From: Armatimonadota bacterium
GTDB taxonomy: Bacteria; Armatimonadota; Chthonomonadetes; Chthonomonadales; Chthonomonadaceae
Direction: 5' to 3'
Length of the DNA: 64,000 bases
Assembly (NCBI GenBank): GCA_028871815.1
Contig: JAGWMJ010000007.1
Coordinates: 62,001 to 126,000, forward strand
Shown here: in pieces, positions 45,492-55,034 of the stretch
Numbering within the stretch: position 1 is the first letter of the stretch
Layout: each line of letters starts with the position of its first letter
Position numbers and translations under genes: made by a program
The notes under the pieces: model-generated
Databases searched by the model: none
Seen by the model: only the letters and a program-made list of their open reading frames with translations
What the model was told of the DNA's origin: nothing

Positions 45492-47818
45492 GCCAGAAGC
45501 GTAAACAGCCGACGCCACCAACTGCGGTTACTCTGAAGGTCCTGGTGGTGGATCACAACACACTCTCACCACGCGAGTGGTGGGCAGCGGCGCTGTTGTG
45601 GGCGGCAGCGGCGTTGGCTCCGCTGCTGGCCGGTACATTTGCCTACCCACCCCACTTTTCGTTCATGGCGCCGCAGGGATTGGTTCCATGGCTACAGGCC
45701 GCCGGCGGTCCGGTATGTGAGTTGTGCGCGGCCGCTGCACTGGCTATCTGCGTTATCGACTCGCAGCGCCACCCGGTTTCCGAGCACCCCGTGCCGGCGC
45801 TGGTGCCGGCCACCGCAATGCTCTGTGGGTGGGCCGCACTCTCGCTGATTCGAAGCCGCGACCTCGCCATGAGCCTCGACACGCTTGGCGTACTGTTCAG
45901 CAGCATCGCATTTGTGTGGTCTGCTTTGCGTCTCAGCCGTAACCGTGCCTTCTGCGCCCTACTTCTTCTGGCCATTGTTACAGCAGCCGGTATTACCGCA
46001 CTGCTTGGCATACAGGAGTATCTCTACCAGTGGAAACTTGGCGCTCCGCAACATCGCACGTTTTCCACATTTATCAATCCGGACTTTCTTGCCGGCTACC
46101 TCACGATCGCCATTCCCCTTACGGGAGCGGCGGTGGTGGCTGCGCGCGATACGCTGTGCCGGTGGGGATGCGGCGTAGCCCTTGCGGCAGAGAGTTCGTG
46201 CCTGCTCCTGACCGGCTCGCGCGCCGGCGCCGGCATCACCTTCCTCGCGATGCTCCTCTGGCTAGCGCTGATGATGGCCGGCAGGTGCACAGCGCGTCGC
46301 AGGCGACGGATCGGCGCATCGCTGCTTACAGTTGGCATTTTCGCTGTTCTTGCATCCGCTCCAACGCTGCTGCGCGTTGTTGGACCAGCGCCGGCGGCTG
46401 CCGGCAAACCGGCCGGCATCGAACAGGACATCGCGCATACGGCGGCAGAGGAAACGCACTCCGTGGCATTCCGCCGGTACACCTGGCTGGGCGCGATGGC
46501 GGTGGCTGAAGCAAATCCGATTATCGGTGTTGGCGTAGGCACGTTCGAGGTGAGTTACCCGCGCTACTCCATAACCGGCTACACCGCGCATGCGCACAAC
46601 AGCCTGCTCCAGTGGATGGATGAAACGGGTTTGGTCGGAGTCGTGTGCCTGCTTACCGCGCTAGCGGCTGCCGCGGCATACACCACCCACATGCTGCTGC
46701 GTATTGGGAGATCGGGTGGCGCCGAGGACGTGGAGCGGAGCGCCAGTGACGGACTGACTGGCTTTGAGGCGTCGGCAGCACGCCTGTTCTCGTCGTGGTC
46801 GGTTCTCCTGTCTGGGTTGATAGCCAGTATAGCCGGATCGTTGCTGCACACGCTGATCGATTCGGATTGGTACGTCACGGGCACGCTGATCACGCTGGTC
46901 GGCGTTGTGGCGCTGGCGATCGGCATAGCGAGAAGCTTCCTGGAGGATCGCTCAGAATCGCGGCGCAAGCCGGGCCGGGAAGTGTGGCTGGCTGCCTCAG
47001 CGCTCATCGTTGTAATAGCTTGGCGGGCGCTAGCCACCGGCACGGCACGGCTGTGGAGGATGCAGGGCGCGGCCCTGGTAGCGTCTGGCCAGTCGCAGCA
47101 GTCAGTTCTGGATGCCTATAGGACTGCTGTATGGTTCGACCCGCTGGATGTGGAAACCAGGATGGATCTGGCTGAGGTTTTGAACCGCACCGACGCCGAC
47201 GCTGCGCTGCGGCAGTTACGGACCGCAGTGCTGGATGCGTCGATCGGAAAGACGTGGTACCGCCTTGGAAGCCAATACCTTGCCATGCACCACCCACGGA
47301 GAGCGGTGGCCGCGTATCGCAACGCACGTGTCGCCGAGCCTCACAACCTCCAGACGCTTCACGCGCTTGCCGCCGAGATGCGGAACGAGGGCGCCATCGC
47401 AGAGTGGCAGGGGATTTGCCGCGAGATGGCTGCTCTGGAAAACTCGCCCTATGGCCAGGTGCTGGCGGTACCGGAGCACGTTGAGACGGAATATGCCTGG
47501 GCACACGCGCAGTTAGGCGATTACGCGGCCAGCCAGGGCAGCTGGCCGGCTGCTGCTGGTGAGTATGCCAAGGCGGATGCCGTAATGAAGTTGTGGTGGC
47601 CCACGCGCAACCTGCTGATCAACGCACTGACTCCGGCCAGCACACGACAGCGGTTAACGGACCTCTATGCCCATGTACTAGACGGTTGGGCCAGCTGCTT
47701 GATGCATCTGGGCGCGACTGCGGCCAGCCAAATTCGGGCGGTTCGGAGCGAGCAGGCAGCGTTTCTGCAGCAGCGCGCACAGGATGCCGCCAACCCCAAG
47801 CCGCCCGGATCCGGCTAG
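45488..47818 (+). CDS. O-antigen ligase/polymerase (Wzy/WaaL superfamily) with C-terminal TPR region
   Basis: This 776-residue inner-membrane protein has about ten to twelve helices between residues 30 and 510 and a soluble C-terminal part (about 530-776) with TPR-like helical pairs (TWYRLGSQYLAMHHPRRAVAAYRNARVAEP). LLTGSRAGAGITFLAMLLWL and the large loop ending AHNSLLQWMDETGLVGV are the Wzy_C signature. It would polymerise or ligate the glycan made by the two upstream GT2 enzymes. The start is fixed by the ATGA overlap. Confidence 0.87.
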   Translation: MSQKRKQPTPPTAVTLKVLVVDHNTLSPREWWAAALLWAAAALAPLLAGTFAYPPHFSFMAPQGLVPWLQAAGGPVCELCAAAALAICVIDSQRHPVSEHPVPALVPATAMLCGWAALSLIRSRDLAMSLDTLGVLFSSIAFVWSALRLSRNRAFCALLLLAIVTAAGITALLGIQEYLYQWKLGAPQHRTFSTFINPDFLAGYLTIAIPLTGAAVVAARDTLCRWGCGVALAAESSCLLLTGSRAGAGITFLAMLLWLALMMAGRCTARRRRRIGASLLTVGIFAVLASAPTLLRVVGPAPAAAGKPAGIEQDIAHTAAEETHSVAFRRYTWLGAMAVAEANPIIGVGVGTFEVSYPRYSITGYTAHAHNSLLQWMDETGLVGVVCLLTALAAAAAYTTHMLLRIGRSGGAEDVERSASDGLTGFEASAARLFSSWSVLLSGLIASIAGSLLHTLIDSDWYVTGTLITLVGVVALAIGIARSFLEDRSESRRKPGREVWLAASALIVVIAWRALATGTARLWRMQGAALVASGQSQQSVLDAYRTAVWFDPLDVETRMDLAEVLNRTDADAALRQLRTAVLDASIGKTWYRLGSQYLAMHHPRRAVAAYRNARVAEPHNLQTLHALAAEMRNEGAIAEWQGICREMAALENSPYGQVLAVPEHVETEYAWAHAQLGDYAASQGSWPAAAGEYAKADAVMKLWWPTRNLLINALTPASTRQRLTDLYAHVLDGWASCLMHLGATAASQIRAVRSEQAAFLQQRAQDAANPKPPGSG

Positions 47819-47981
47819 GCGACTGGTGCACACCCAGGGCTCTGCATGTCACTATGCAGGCGGCTATGTGTCTAACCGGGCGATGCTGACAGCAGAACTC
47901 GATCTGCGAACTGAGCTTAGGCGACGCCGACCGACGCAGTCGACCCGGGGGATCCCGGAAGCGCCAGACGGACTGGTAACG

Positions 47982-48824
47982 ATGTGCAAGACTCTATGGT
48001 GGGTGCTGGCGCTGGTCGCGCTGTCAATGGCGCCGATAGTCGCCTCCGCAACCGGCGAAGTTGCGGCAACGCCCGCGATTGTGGCTCCGAACCAGCTGGT
48101 TACTCTGCACTGGTACTTCACGGGTTCCCGCGTTACCGTCCGTGGCGGCCGATTTGGCGTCGGCAAGGTCGTGACCGGGCTCACGAGCGTTACCGACCAT
48201 CCGCGGGTAACGACCACGTACACATTCGACGCCTGGTATCGCGCGCCGGCGACGGTAGCCGGTGCCGGCTCCAGGGCGACTGTACCCGTGCATGTACAGT
48301 ACAGCGTCACCGTACCGGTCGTAAAGCTGGCTACCTACCACGACTCCCACGGTTGGTCGATCTCATATGTTGGCGGTTGGCGGCATGATAACCAGTATGT
48401 GGCGGGTGAGGGCTCGGACGGACTCGTGTACTTTCAACAGGCGATGGACAGCGTGGAGCGTTTGACCGTAGCTGTGATTCCGGAGACGCGCAGTTCATGC
48501 GCCGATGTGGTACAGCAGATTCAGCAGGATATCCCAAACCACTACACGGCCATAAAACTGGCTGCAGTGGTGCCAACCACGTTTCACGCCATGCCGGCAA
48601 TATGGTCCGGCTTCACCGGCGGAGACGAATCGCATCCCGGAGTGCGAACGCGGTCGTTGATCCTCACCTTGATGCATGGCGGCAAGGCGTACGTAGTGAG
48701 CGCACGAACGGCAGTGTGGAACTACACGGCACGCCTACCGCTGTTGAAGACTCTCGTCGAGAGCCTTGCCTTTGATGCGGTACGGACTCAATCGACGACA
48801 CCGGCGGCAAGACACAGCGGTTAG
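47982..48824 (+). CDS. Secreted protein of unknown function
   Basis: This 280-residue protein has a signal peptide (MCKTLWWVLALVALSMAPIVASA), a beta-rich N-terminal part with YTFDAWYRAPATV and VPVHVQYSVTV, then a domain from about residue 125 (GWSISYVGGWRHDN ... LLKTLVESLAF). The second domain has the look of PsbP/DUF1795-like small lipoproteins, but I would not assign it. ATG 47982 is chosen for the signal peptide; the frame is open farther upstream. Confidence 0.7.
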   Translation: MCKTLWWVLALVALSMAPIVASATGEVAATPAIVAPNQLVTLHWYFTGSRVTVRGGRFGVGKVVTGLTSVTDHPRVTTTYTFDAWYRAPATVAGAGSRATVPVHVQYSVTVPVVKLATYHDSHGWSISYVGGWRHDNQYVAGEGSDGLVYFQQAMDSVERLTVAVIPETRSSCADVVQQIQQDIPNHYTAIKLAAVVPTTFHAMPAIWSGFTGGDESHPGVRTRSLILTLMHGGKAYVVSARTAVWNYTARLPLLKTLVESLAFDAVRTQSTTPAARHSG

Positions 48825-48859
48825 CTGCAAACGCGATCCAGACGGAATAGACGAAGATA

Positions 48860-48897
48860 TAGGCCCTGCCGCGCACGATGGTTCGCGGCAAGGCCTA
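48860..48897. terminator. Strong hairpin between convergent genes
   Basis: TAGGCCCTGCCGCG (48860-48873) pairs with CGCGGCAAGGCCTA (48884-48897), one mismatch, 10-nt loop. No T-tract follows on either strand, so termination efficiency is uncertain, but placement between convergent genes fits a shared terminator. Confidence 0.6.
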
Positions 48898-48935
48898 CAT
48901 CCGATAGCTCTTTGACCGGTGGCAGCCGATCGCTA

Positions 48936-49382
48936 CTAAATGCCGAAGCGGCTGGGCAGCGGTGCTACCCTTGGAAGCACACGTGCCACTGCCGCGGCCC
49001 ACTTGGCTGCCAGGGCGGATTTGCTCATTCCTGCGGACCTGGCATCCTGCGGCAGCACCTCTCCAAGGAAATAGCCTCGCACGGTAATCAGATCTCGCCC
49101 ACCCTCGTGTACTACGGCGACATCCTTGGCGGTGAGGCGGGGCGCCTGGGTACGGCTGAGGATTTCGACGGTGCGTGCGTCAAATGTCTCCGTACGCATA
49201 ATCGGCGTCAGCCGTCCGGCCGAAGCCCCGATGTGGATGATTTCGTAGCCCGACATTGCCCAGAAGGTGGGCGATGAGTCGCTGATATCGGGAATGGTCC
49301 CGATCTCGAGCTTGGTCTGCGCGGAGGCGGCCCTTGGAAAAGCGACTATTGCGGCGATAGCCGCAACCAGAAGCCACTTCAT
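48936..49382 (-). CDS. Small secreted protein of unknown function
   Basis: This 148-residue protein has a clean signal peptide (MKWLLVAAIAAIVAFPRAASAQ) and AAAGGAG before ATG 49382. The mature part (EIGTIPDISDSSPTFWAMSG ... LITVRGYFLGEVLPQ) is mixed alpha/beta with no family I know. It lies 106 nt downstream of the sugar isomerase-like gene on the same strand and could share its transcript. Confidence 0.7.
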   Translation of the reverse strand: MKWLLVAAIAAIVAFPRAASAQTKLEIGTIPDISDSSPTFWAMSGYEIIHIGASAGRLTPIMRTETFDARTVEILSRTQAPRLTAKDVAVVHEGGRDLITVRGYFLGEVLPQDARSAGMSKSALAAKWAAAVARVLPRVAPLPSRFGI

Positions 49383-49488
49383 GATTGACTCCTTTCGTGG
49401 AATCTCGTTTGTGTGATGCGGATCGTATGACTGACGAGCATGTTGATTTAGACGATAGCGCGGAAGCAGCGGTTCCTGCAGGCAAGCC

Positions 49489-50331
49489 TCAGCCGGCGAT
49501 AAACTGCTCGAGGTACTTCTTACCAATCAGAAACCCCTCCTCCCGCTCCACTGCCCCGTCCTCGTGCTCGATGGAGAGGACGCCATTATACTGGTTTCGT
49601 CGCAACGCTGCGATGTATTCGCCCCACCGCACCTGGCCGAGACCGGGAATGACATAGCGCCACCATCCATCACCCAGCACGCCCACCCAATCGCGCTTGC
49701 GCTCCGATATCTCGGTATCCTTGGCATGCGTATGAAAGATGCGGCTGGCGAAATGATCCACGGCTGCGATATAGTCGATTCCCTGCCACAGCAGGTGCGA
49801 CGGATCGAAATTGAGGCCGAAGTTGTCATCCGGTACGGCCCGGAACAGCTCATCCCAGTGACCCAGGTGCTGGATATTGGTTGCATACCAGTTCTCCAAC
49901 GCGATTTTGATGCCCTTGGAGCGAGCGTGCTTTAGAATCGGAGGAAACACGACGGTGCAGTCCTCGGCAATAACCTTGAAGCGGTCCTTGCCGGCTGGTG
50001 GCAGGCCCGCAAGGGTGCATACAACCTCCACGTTCAAATCGGCCGCGATGTCGATGGCTTTCATCACGGTTTCAACATTGCGTGCGCGGCGACCGGCGTC
50101 GCCATCCGTCAGGTTGGTGTAGGCAGCCAGCGACGAGATTTGCAGGGCGCGGCGCTCCATCAATTGCGAGACCTCCGCGGATCGATCGACGGTCCACGCT
50201 GCTGTGTCGATGTGCTTGCTGCCCGGCCCGGTCGCTACTTCCAGACTGCGGAAACCGTACTCAGCGGCAAACGCCGCTACGGCCTCAAGAGGCTCATTAC
50301 CAAACGGACCGGTTAGAATCCCGACATTCAT
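49489..50331 (-). CDS. Sugar phosphate isomerase/epimerase (xylose isomerase-like TIM barrel)
   Basis: This 280-residue AP-endonuclease-2/xylose-isomerase-like barrel shows VGILTGPFGNEPLEAVAAFA, the metal-site segments IALENWYAT, LNFDPSHLLWQGID, HTHAKDTE and LSIEHEDG, with Glu, Asp, His and Glu ligands as in IolE/IolI-like and tagatose-epimerase-like enzymes. It is cytoplasmic. The substrate cannot be fixed; such genes are abundant in sugar-degrading bacteria. Confidence 0.85.
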   Translation of the reverse strand: MNVGILTGPFGNEPLEAVAAFAAEYGFRSLEVATGPGSKHIDTAAWTVDRSAEVSQLMERRALQISSLAAYTNLTDGDAGRRARNVETVMKAIDIAADLNVEVVCTLAGLPPAGKDRFKVIAEDCTVVFPPILKHARSKGIKIALENWYATNIQHLGHWDELFRAVPDDNFGLNFDPSHLLWQGIDYIAAVDHFASRIFHTHAKDTEISERKRDWVGVLGDGWWRYVIPGLGQVRWGEYIAALRRNQYNGVLSIEHEDGAVEREEGFLIGKKYLEQFIAG

Positions 50332-50738
50332 TACCTACTCCTGTCAGCGTTTGGGTAGTTATTAAACTCCACCGAAAGCGCTGGCCGCGTGCATTACTCA
50401 CCAACAATTAGACAGGGAGTGCGCGAACTCCTGCCCATCCGGTCAGAGGCCTAATCAGGCAGGCAAATTGCACGCCACTTGGGGGTACAGTTGTTTCAAC
50501 ATTAATTGGCTCGGCCCGCCAGGCACGACTTGGCGGGCCGAACCGCAGTGAAGGTGAAGGCCGCCGCGTCATGACGGATCAGGTCTCCGCCGAGTATTGT
50601 ATCGGCCTGCAGCGCAGGAGGCAATACCCTAAAAGGATACATTTTTACGTAGACGTTTGTATTCTTCTCTGACATTGTGTGCTGCCGCGGCGGCCAGTTG
50701 CGGTGCGCCGGCGGACTTGAGGATACTGGGCGCACTGC
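50332..50738. other. Divergent intergenic region with a perfect 11-bp hairpin
   Basis: About 400 nt between the isomerase and the regulator. The perfect inverted repeat TCGGCCCGCCA (50511-50521) and TGGCGGGCCGA (50531-50541) has a 9-nt loop. No T-tract follows on either strand. It may be a regulatory dyad for the regulator/GH78 operon or a structured leader. Confidence 0.45.
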
Positions 50739-51743
50739 TTGAACCTTTGTACACGCGAGGCCGTTCCGGACGATTTTACGGCGTGGCTCCAACTGGAGAC
50801 CGCTTGCTTTGGCTTTGATGGTGATACGCCGGCCGGTGGCGCCACGGAATGGGGCCTGCTTTTTCTGACGGATGCGGCACTGACGCTGGTTATTGAGGAC
50901 ATCGACGTACCGACCGGACCGAGGCTTGTTGGCGTTGCCGGCGCTGTCTTTGTCAGCGACGAATTTGTGGCCTGGTTCAGGCAGGGCCAGCCACCATGTC
51001 TGAATCGCCATGCGGCGCATCCGCCGACAGAGTGTTCGCCCGCCATTCTGAACGGGGCCGGGGTTGATCGCGCCAACGCAAGCTCCGGCCTCAACGGTCT
51101 GGTTACGCACTGGGTATGGGATACCGTGCACTACAGTCCCGTTGACTCGCTCTATATCCGGACGCTGCTTATGGACAGGTTCCTGGAGCTTCACGCTGGG
51201 TTCAATGTCCGGCAAATACTCATCGAAACCGTGGGCACTGAGGGTTACGAACGCTGCAGCGCTGTAGGATTCGACCTGTTGAATGACTACTCGAAGTGGT
51301 TCACGAATCATCCGAAGCCTAACCCCGAGATGCATCCATACGTGTTTGAAGCAGTGCGAGAGCGGATACTCGGCAAAGACGGCGCGGCAATTTGCCGGCC
51401 ATTTCTCTATACGCCGCCGCGGTTCGGCTTCGACCGCGACGATCAGGCGCTGTTGCTTCACGCTCGCCAGGGCCTCTCTGACGAGGAGTTGGCGGAGGCT
51501 CTGTTCATCAGTTTAGCCGCCGTCAAAAAGCGTTGGACCAACATCTATCGGCGCGTGTCTGACATCGATAACAAACTGCTGCCATACCAAACGGCCGGCG
51601 TGCGTGGTACCGAGAAGCGCCGCCGTTTGATGCGCTACCTGCGCGATCACCCTGAAGAGTTGAGAGCCTATGCGCCAAGGCCACCGGCCGCGCCGGTATG
51701 GCCGAGTCGCCTTGGCGCTCGGAGCACCACCACCAAACCATGA
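50739..51743 (+). CDS. GNAT-like domain fused to a LuxR-type helix-turn-helix
   Basis: This 334-residue protein appears to join a GNAT-like N-terminal domain (TREAVPDDFTAWLQLE; RLVGVAGAVFVSDEF; ETVGTEGYERCSAVGFDLLNDY, about residues 5-190) with a LuxR/GerE-type helix-turn-helix (about 236-272: LLLHARQGLSDEELAEALFISL, then AAVKKRWTNIYRR). No receiver domain is seen. A stop at 50718-50720 limits the frame, so TTG 50739 is the first usable start, which keeps the GNAT motif. Its ATGA overlap with the GH78 gene suggests it controls rhamnoside breakdown. The GNAT call is from short motifs. Confidence 0.65.
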   Translation: MNLCTREAVPDDFTAWLQLETACFGFDGDTPAGGATEWGLLFLTDAALTLVIEDIDVPTGPRLVGVAGAVFVSDEFVAWFRQGQPPCLNRHAAHPPTECSPAILNGAGVDRANASSGLNGLVTHWVWDTVHYSPVDSLYIRTLLMDRFLELHAGFNVRQILIETVGTEGYERCSAVGFDLLNDYSKWFTNHPKPNPEMHPYVFEAVRERILGKDGAAICRPFLYTPPRFGFDRDDQALLLHARQGLSDEELAEALFISLAAVKKRWTNIYRRVSDIDNKLLPYQTAGVRGTEKRRRLMRYLRDHPEELRAYAPRPPAAPVWPSRLGARSTTTKP

Positions 51744-54127
51744 ACCGAAACGCCACTATTATTCGCATTGCCTCCTGTACGGCGATCCTGTGCTTCGCTG
51801 CGGCCGCGACAGCGCAGCGTCCACCGACGCTGGACCCCACGTTCGGCTTACCGATACCTAAAGCAGCGAAACCGTCGCAGCGAATAAGCCCGCAGCCCGA
51901 CTGGATCTGGGCGCAGCACACCCGTGACAATCAGACGGTCTGGCTGCGCGGAACCTTCCAGCTGCATCAACGGCCTCAGATGGCACTGCTGCGAGCTGCG
52001 GCTGATAATTTCCTGAAGGTATGGGTGAACGGGCACGCAGCAGCTGCAACCACCAAAGACCCACCGGGCGGATATGCATGGCAGAACGCCTCGGTGGTCC
52101 CTGTGGCGCGCTGGCTGAGGCGCGGCACGAACGTCGTGTGCATTGAAGGTCATAATCAGGAAGGCAGCGCCGGCGCCGTGGCCGTGGTGGAAAGCGGCAG
52201 CCACAACCTGTTGACCACCAACTCCCTGTGGCGGGCGACGGAAGAGCAGCCGACCTCAGATTGGCTTTCGCCGAGCTATCCGGCGACCAACTGGACTTCA
52301 TCCGCCGTTATCGCGCCTTTGGGCGGAGGGCCATGGTCCACCGGTCTAAGCGGCTGGCCGGGCATCACCGACGCGCCGTACCTGGCGCACATCTGGCTGC
52401 CGCCCGTCCGCGTCGTACAGGTTCACGCCGGCGACGGCTCGATTACCGGCGCTGAGACCGTATGCCGCGCCGGCGGGCAAAACCTGGTAATCCACCTCGC
52501 CCCTCAAGGATCCAAAAATCCTCCATCTCTGGTCCTGGACTTCGGCAAGGAACTGGCGGGCCGGCTCGAAATCACGGGCTCGGGCACCGGCGTGGTTCAG
52601 GCCGGTACGGGCGAGAGCCTCGGCGAGGCCATGGTCAAGCCGTGGGGCGGCATTCACAACCTGAACACTCCGGCCCGGCGCGCGGCAACGCCATGGAGCG
52701 CCTGGCGATTTGTGCGACTGGTGTTTGTGCCGCAAGACGCCGGAGGCGCGGGCACCCTCCGGTTGACGCGGATGAGTTTCAACCACAAGTACTATCCGGT
52801 GCGGTACCTTGGCAGTTTCGATTGTTCCGATCCACTTCTCACCCGGATTTGGTATACCGGCGCATACACCGCTCACCTGTGTATGCAAGAGGACATCTGG
52901 GATGCGCCGAAGCGTGATCGAGCCCGCTGGATGGGCGACCTGCATGTGTCGGGGCGCGTAATCGATACCGTGTTCCTGGATCGATTTCTGATGGAGCAAA
53001 CGATGGACCGGCTGCGCAGCGATGCGCAGGGTGGCCTTCCATATAGCGATCCGCCTAAATCCAACGTGAATGGCATTCCGGGGTACTCGTGTGCATGGAT
53101 TGGCGGCATGGCGGATCTGTACCGCCATACTGGCGATAAGCGCTGGCTCCTGAAGCAGCATCTACCGTTGCTGGGAATGCTGACGTATCTCCATGGCGAG
53201 ATGGATGCCGACAACCTGTTTGTGAACGCGCACCACCAGTGGCCCTTCGTAGATTGGTCGCCGGGATTCGATGGTGATACGCCTTTGGCCCGCGCGGCTA
53301 CCGATCTTTTTATTATCTATGCCGCGCGCCAGGCCGCGTTTCTCCTGCGCGCCATGGGCGATCCCACAAACGCAACACGGGCAGCGCAGTGGGCGCACAC
53401 GCTCGCGTTGGCGGCCCGAGCGCACCTTGCCGACCCGCAGAGCGGCGTCTGGGGGGCACGACGGCAAGAAAACGCGATGGCGGTATACAGCGGCGCGGCA
53501 GTTCCGGCAGACTACGGCGCGATCTATACGGCGGCGTTTGCACCAACCTCACCAGCGTGGAAAGAAATCGCCACTCCGTATTACGACAACTACGTGCTCT
53601 ATGCCATGAGCAAGCTGGGTCATACGCGGGCGGCGCTGAAGTTTGCCAGAGCGTTCTGGGGCGGAATGCTGAAGGAGGGGGCGACCTCATTCTGGGAAGG
53701 ATATGACCTGTCGTGGCCGAAGGTGCACCCGCATCTTCACCTTGGCGCGGATGACGGCGTCGGCTACTTCGTGAGCTTGTGTCATGGCTGGTCGAGCGGT
53801 GTCACCAGCTGGCTGACGGAGTGCGTTTTAGGCATAAGACCAACGGGCGGCGGGTTTTCCACGGCGGTAATTGCGCCGCATCTGTCGGGCCTGCACTGGG
53901 CTGCAGGCACCGTGCCTACCCCGCACGGCCCCATTCACGTGAGGGCGGTAAGCCTCCCGCACGGTCTGAGCCTCACTGTGCGGCTGCCGGTCGGCGTTCG
54001 CGCCGACGTATCCCTGCCAGGCTCGGTGCTAACCATGGCGGGCAGGCGCCTGAAGGCGCGCATGAAGGCTGGCCGCGTAAACGTAACAATTACGGGACCG
54101 TGCGTCCGGCGGTTTGTGACGCGCTAG
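51740..54127 (+). CDS. Secreted GH78 alpha-L-rhamnosidase
   Basis: This 795-residue protein has a signal peptide (to about residue 28), N-terminal beta-sandwich domains (WIWAQHTRDNQTVWLRGTF ... LKVWVNGHAAA), then an (alpha/alpha)6 barrel. The barrel carries the GH78 hallmark QEDIWDAPKRDRARWMGDLHVSG near residue 385 and the later SFWEGYDLSWPK. It ends in a C-terminal Greek-key domain. It would remove terminal alpha-L-rhamnose from plant polymers or glycosides. The first codon overlaps the regulator stop. Confidence 0.9.
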   Translation: MNRNATIIRIASCTAILCFAAAATAQRPPTLDPTFGLPIPKAAKPSQRISPQPDWIWAQHTRDNQTVWLRGTFQLHQRPQMALLRAAADNFLKVWVNGHAAAATTKDPPGGYAWQNASVVPVARWLRRGTNVVCIEGHNQEGSAGAVAVVESGSHNLLTTNSLWRATEEQPTSDWLSPSYPATNWTSSAVIAPLGGGPWSTGLSGWPGITDAPYLAHIWLPPVRVVQVHAGDGSITGAETVCRAGGQNLVIHLAPQGSKNPPSLVLDFGKELAGRLEITGSGTGVVQAGTGESLGEAMVKPWGGIHNLNTPARRAATPWSAWRFVRLVFVPQDAGGAGTLRLTRMSFNHKYYPVRYLGSFDCSDPLLTRIWYTGAYTAHLCMQEDIWDAPKRDRARWMGDLHVSGRVIDTVFLDRFLMEQTMDRLRSDAQGGLPYSDPPKSNVNGIPGYSCAWIGGMADLYRHTGDKRWLLKQHLPLLGMLTYLHGEMDADNLFVNAHHQWPFVDWSPGFDGDTPLARAATDLFIIYAARQAAFLLRAMGDPTNATRAAQWAHTLALAARAHLADPQSGVWGARRQENAMAVYSGAAVPADYGAIYTAAFAPTSPAWKEIATPYYDNYVLYAMSKLGHTRAALKFARAFWGGMLKEGATSFWEGYDLSWPKVHPHLHLGADDGVGYFVSLCHGWSSGVTSWLTECVLGIRPTGGGFSTAVIAPHLSGLHWAAGTVPTPHGPIHVRAVSLPHGLSLTVRLPVGVRADVSLPGSVLTMAGRRLKARMKAGRVNVTITGPCVRRFVTR

Positions 54128-54218
54128 AACTGGTGGTTGGGATGCTTCCGCGAAACCGCACCACTGTCACTTCCGTCACACCACTTAGGGAAGTACCGGT
54201 TTGTCACGGGGGTGTAAG

Positions 54219-55034
54219 ATGGTAAATGCTTCGGAACCAGCCGAGGATCAGCGCGCTGCCTCTCAAAGGGCGGAGCGGCGGGCGGCGCGCGCTGCCCTGA
54301 TCAGCGGCCTCCATTCTCAGCTCCAGCCGCATGAGCAACTGCTGGCGTTCCTCCGCGGACGCGTGGCTGGTGGCTGGCGCGGTAAGCTGGCGATTGGGCC
54401 GGAGGCATTTTTTGCGCCATACGTCAATATCGGCCTTACCGACAAGCGACTGATACTCCAGCACATCCACCCCGACACGCTGCGGCCCAGTGAGATTGAG
54501 CCGCACACGTTTGAGCTGGCACAGATTTCCGCGCTCACCTATTCCGAGATCGAGTCGTTTGGCGGTCCGCCCGAGTGCAGCCTTACAATCCGGCTGGCAG
54601 ATGGCGACCCGGTTCGATTGCGCACCGAGTCGGCCGACAATTGCGGCAACGCGCGCGCAATGTGCGGCGTGTTCGCAGCTTTTACCGCAGCGGAGCGGGC
54701 TGTTTCTCCTTCAATTGACGCTCACTGCATCCATTGCCATAAGGAGGTGACGTCCGGCGCGCGATTCTGTCCTTACTGTGGCGCTAAACAGCCTGAGCCG
54801 GCGCCATCTACCAGAATTGTCGACGTTCAGGAAGTGGCCGACCCGGACGATGTGGCTGCGAGTGAGACGTCAGCGCCCATAGAGCCATCACCGTCCGGTG
54901 AGGACTCAAATCCGGGTGGCGCCACAGAGGGACATCCGGCAGAGCAGAAGATTTCTGAGTTGATCGACAGCTGGGCGCGACGACACGAAGCCTCGGGCGA
55001 TCCGGGCCCGCGCCCTGAGGGAGGCTCCGAGTGA
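54219..55034 (+). CDS. PH-like domain protein with zinc ribbon
   Basis: This 271-residue protein is cytoplasmic. A basic N-terminus leads into a beta-rich domain (about 50-160: AFFAPYVNIGLTDKRLILQ ... LTIRLADGDPVRLRTES) that has the look of bacterial PH-like domains. A zinc ribbon follows (CIHC ... CPYCG near residues 178-195) and then an acidic disordered tail. A GGGGGTG stretch precedes ATG 54219. The stop overlaps the M48 start (GTGA); both proteins carry a zinc ribbon, so they probably act together. Confidence 0.7.
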   Translation: MVNASEPAEDQRAASQRAERRAARAALISGLHSQLQPHEQLLAFLRGRVAGGWRGKLAIGPEAFFAPYVNIGLTDKRLILQHIHPDTLRPSEIEPHTFELAQISALTYSEIESFGGPPECSLTIRLADGDPVRLRTESADNCGNARAMCGVFAAFTAAERAVSPSIDAHCIHCHKEVTSGARFCPYCGAKQPEPAPSTRIVDVQEVADPDDVAASETSAPIEPSPSGEDSNPGGATEGHPAEQKISELIDSWARRHEASGDPGPRPEGGSE

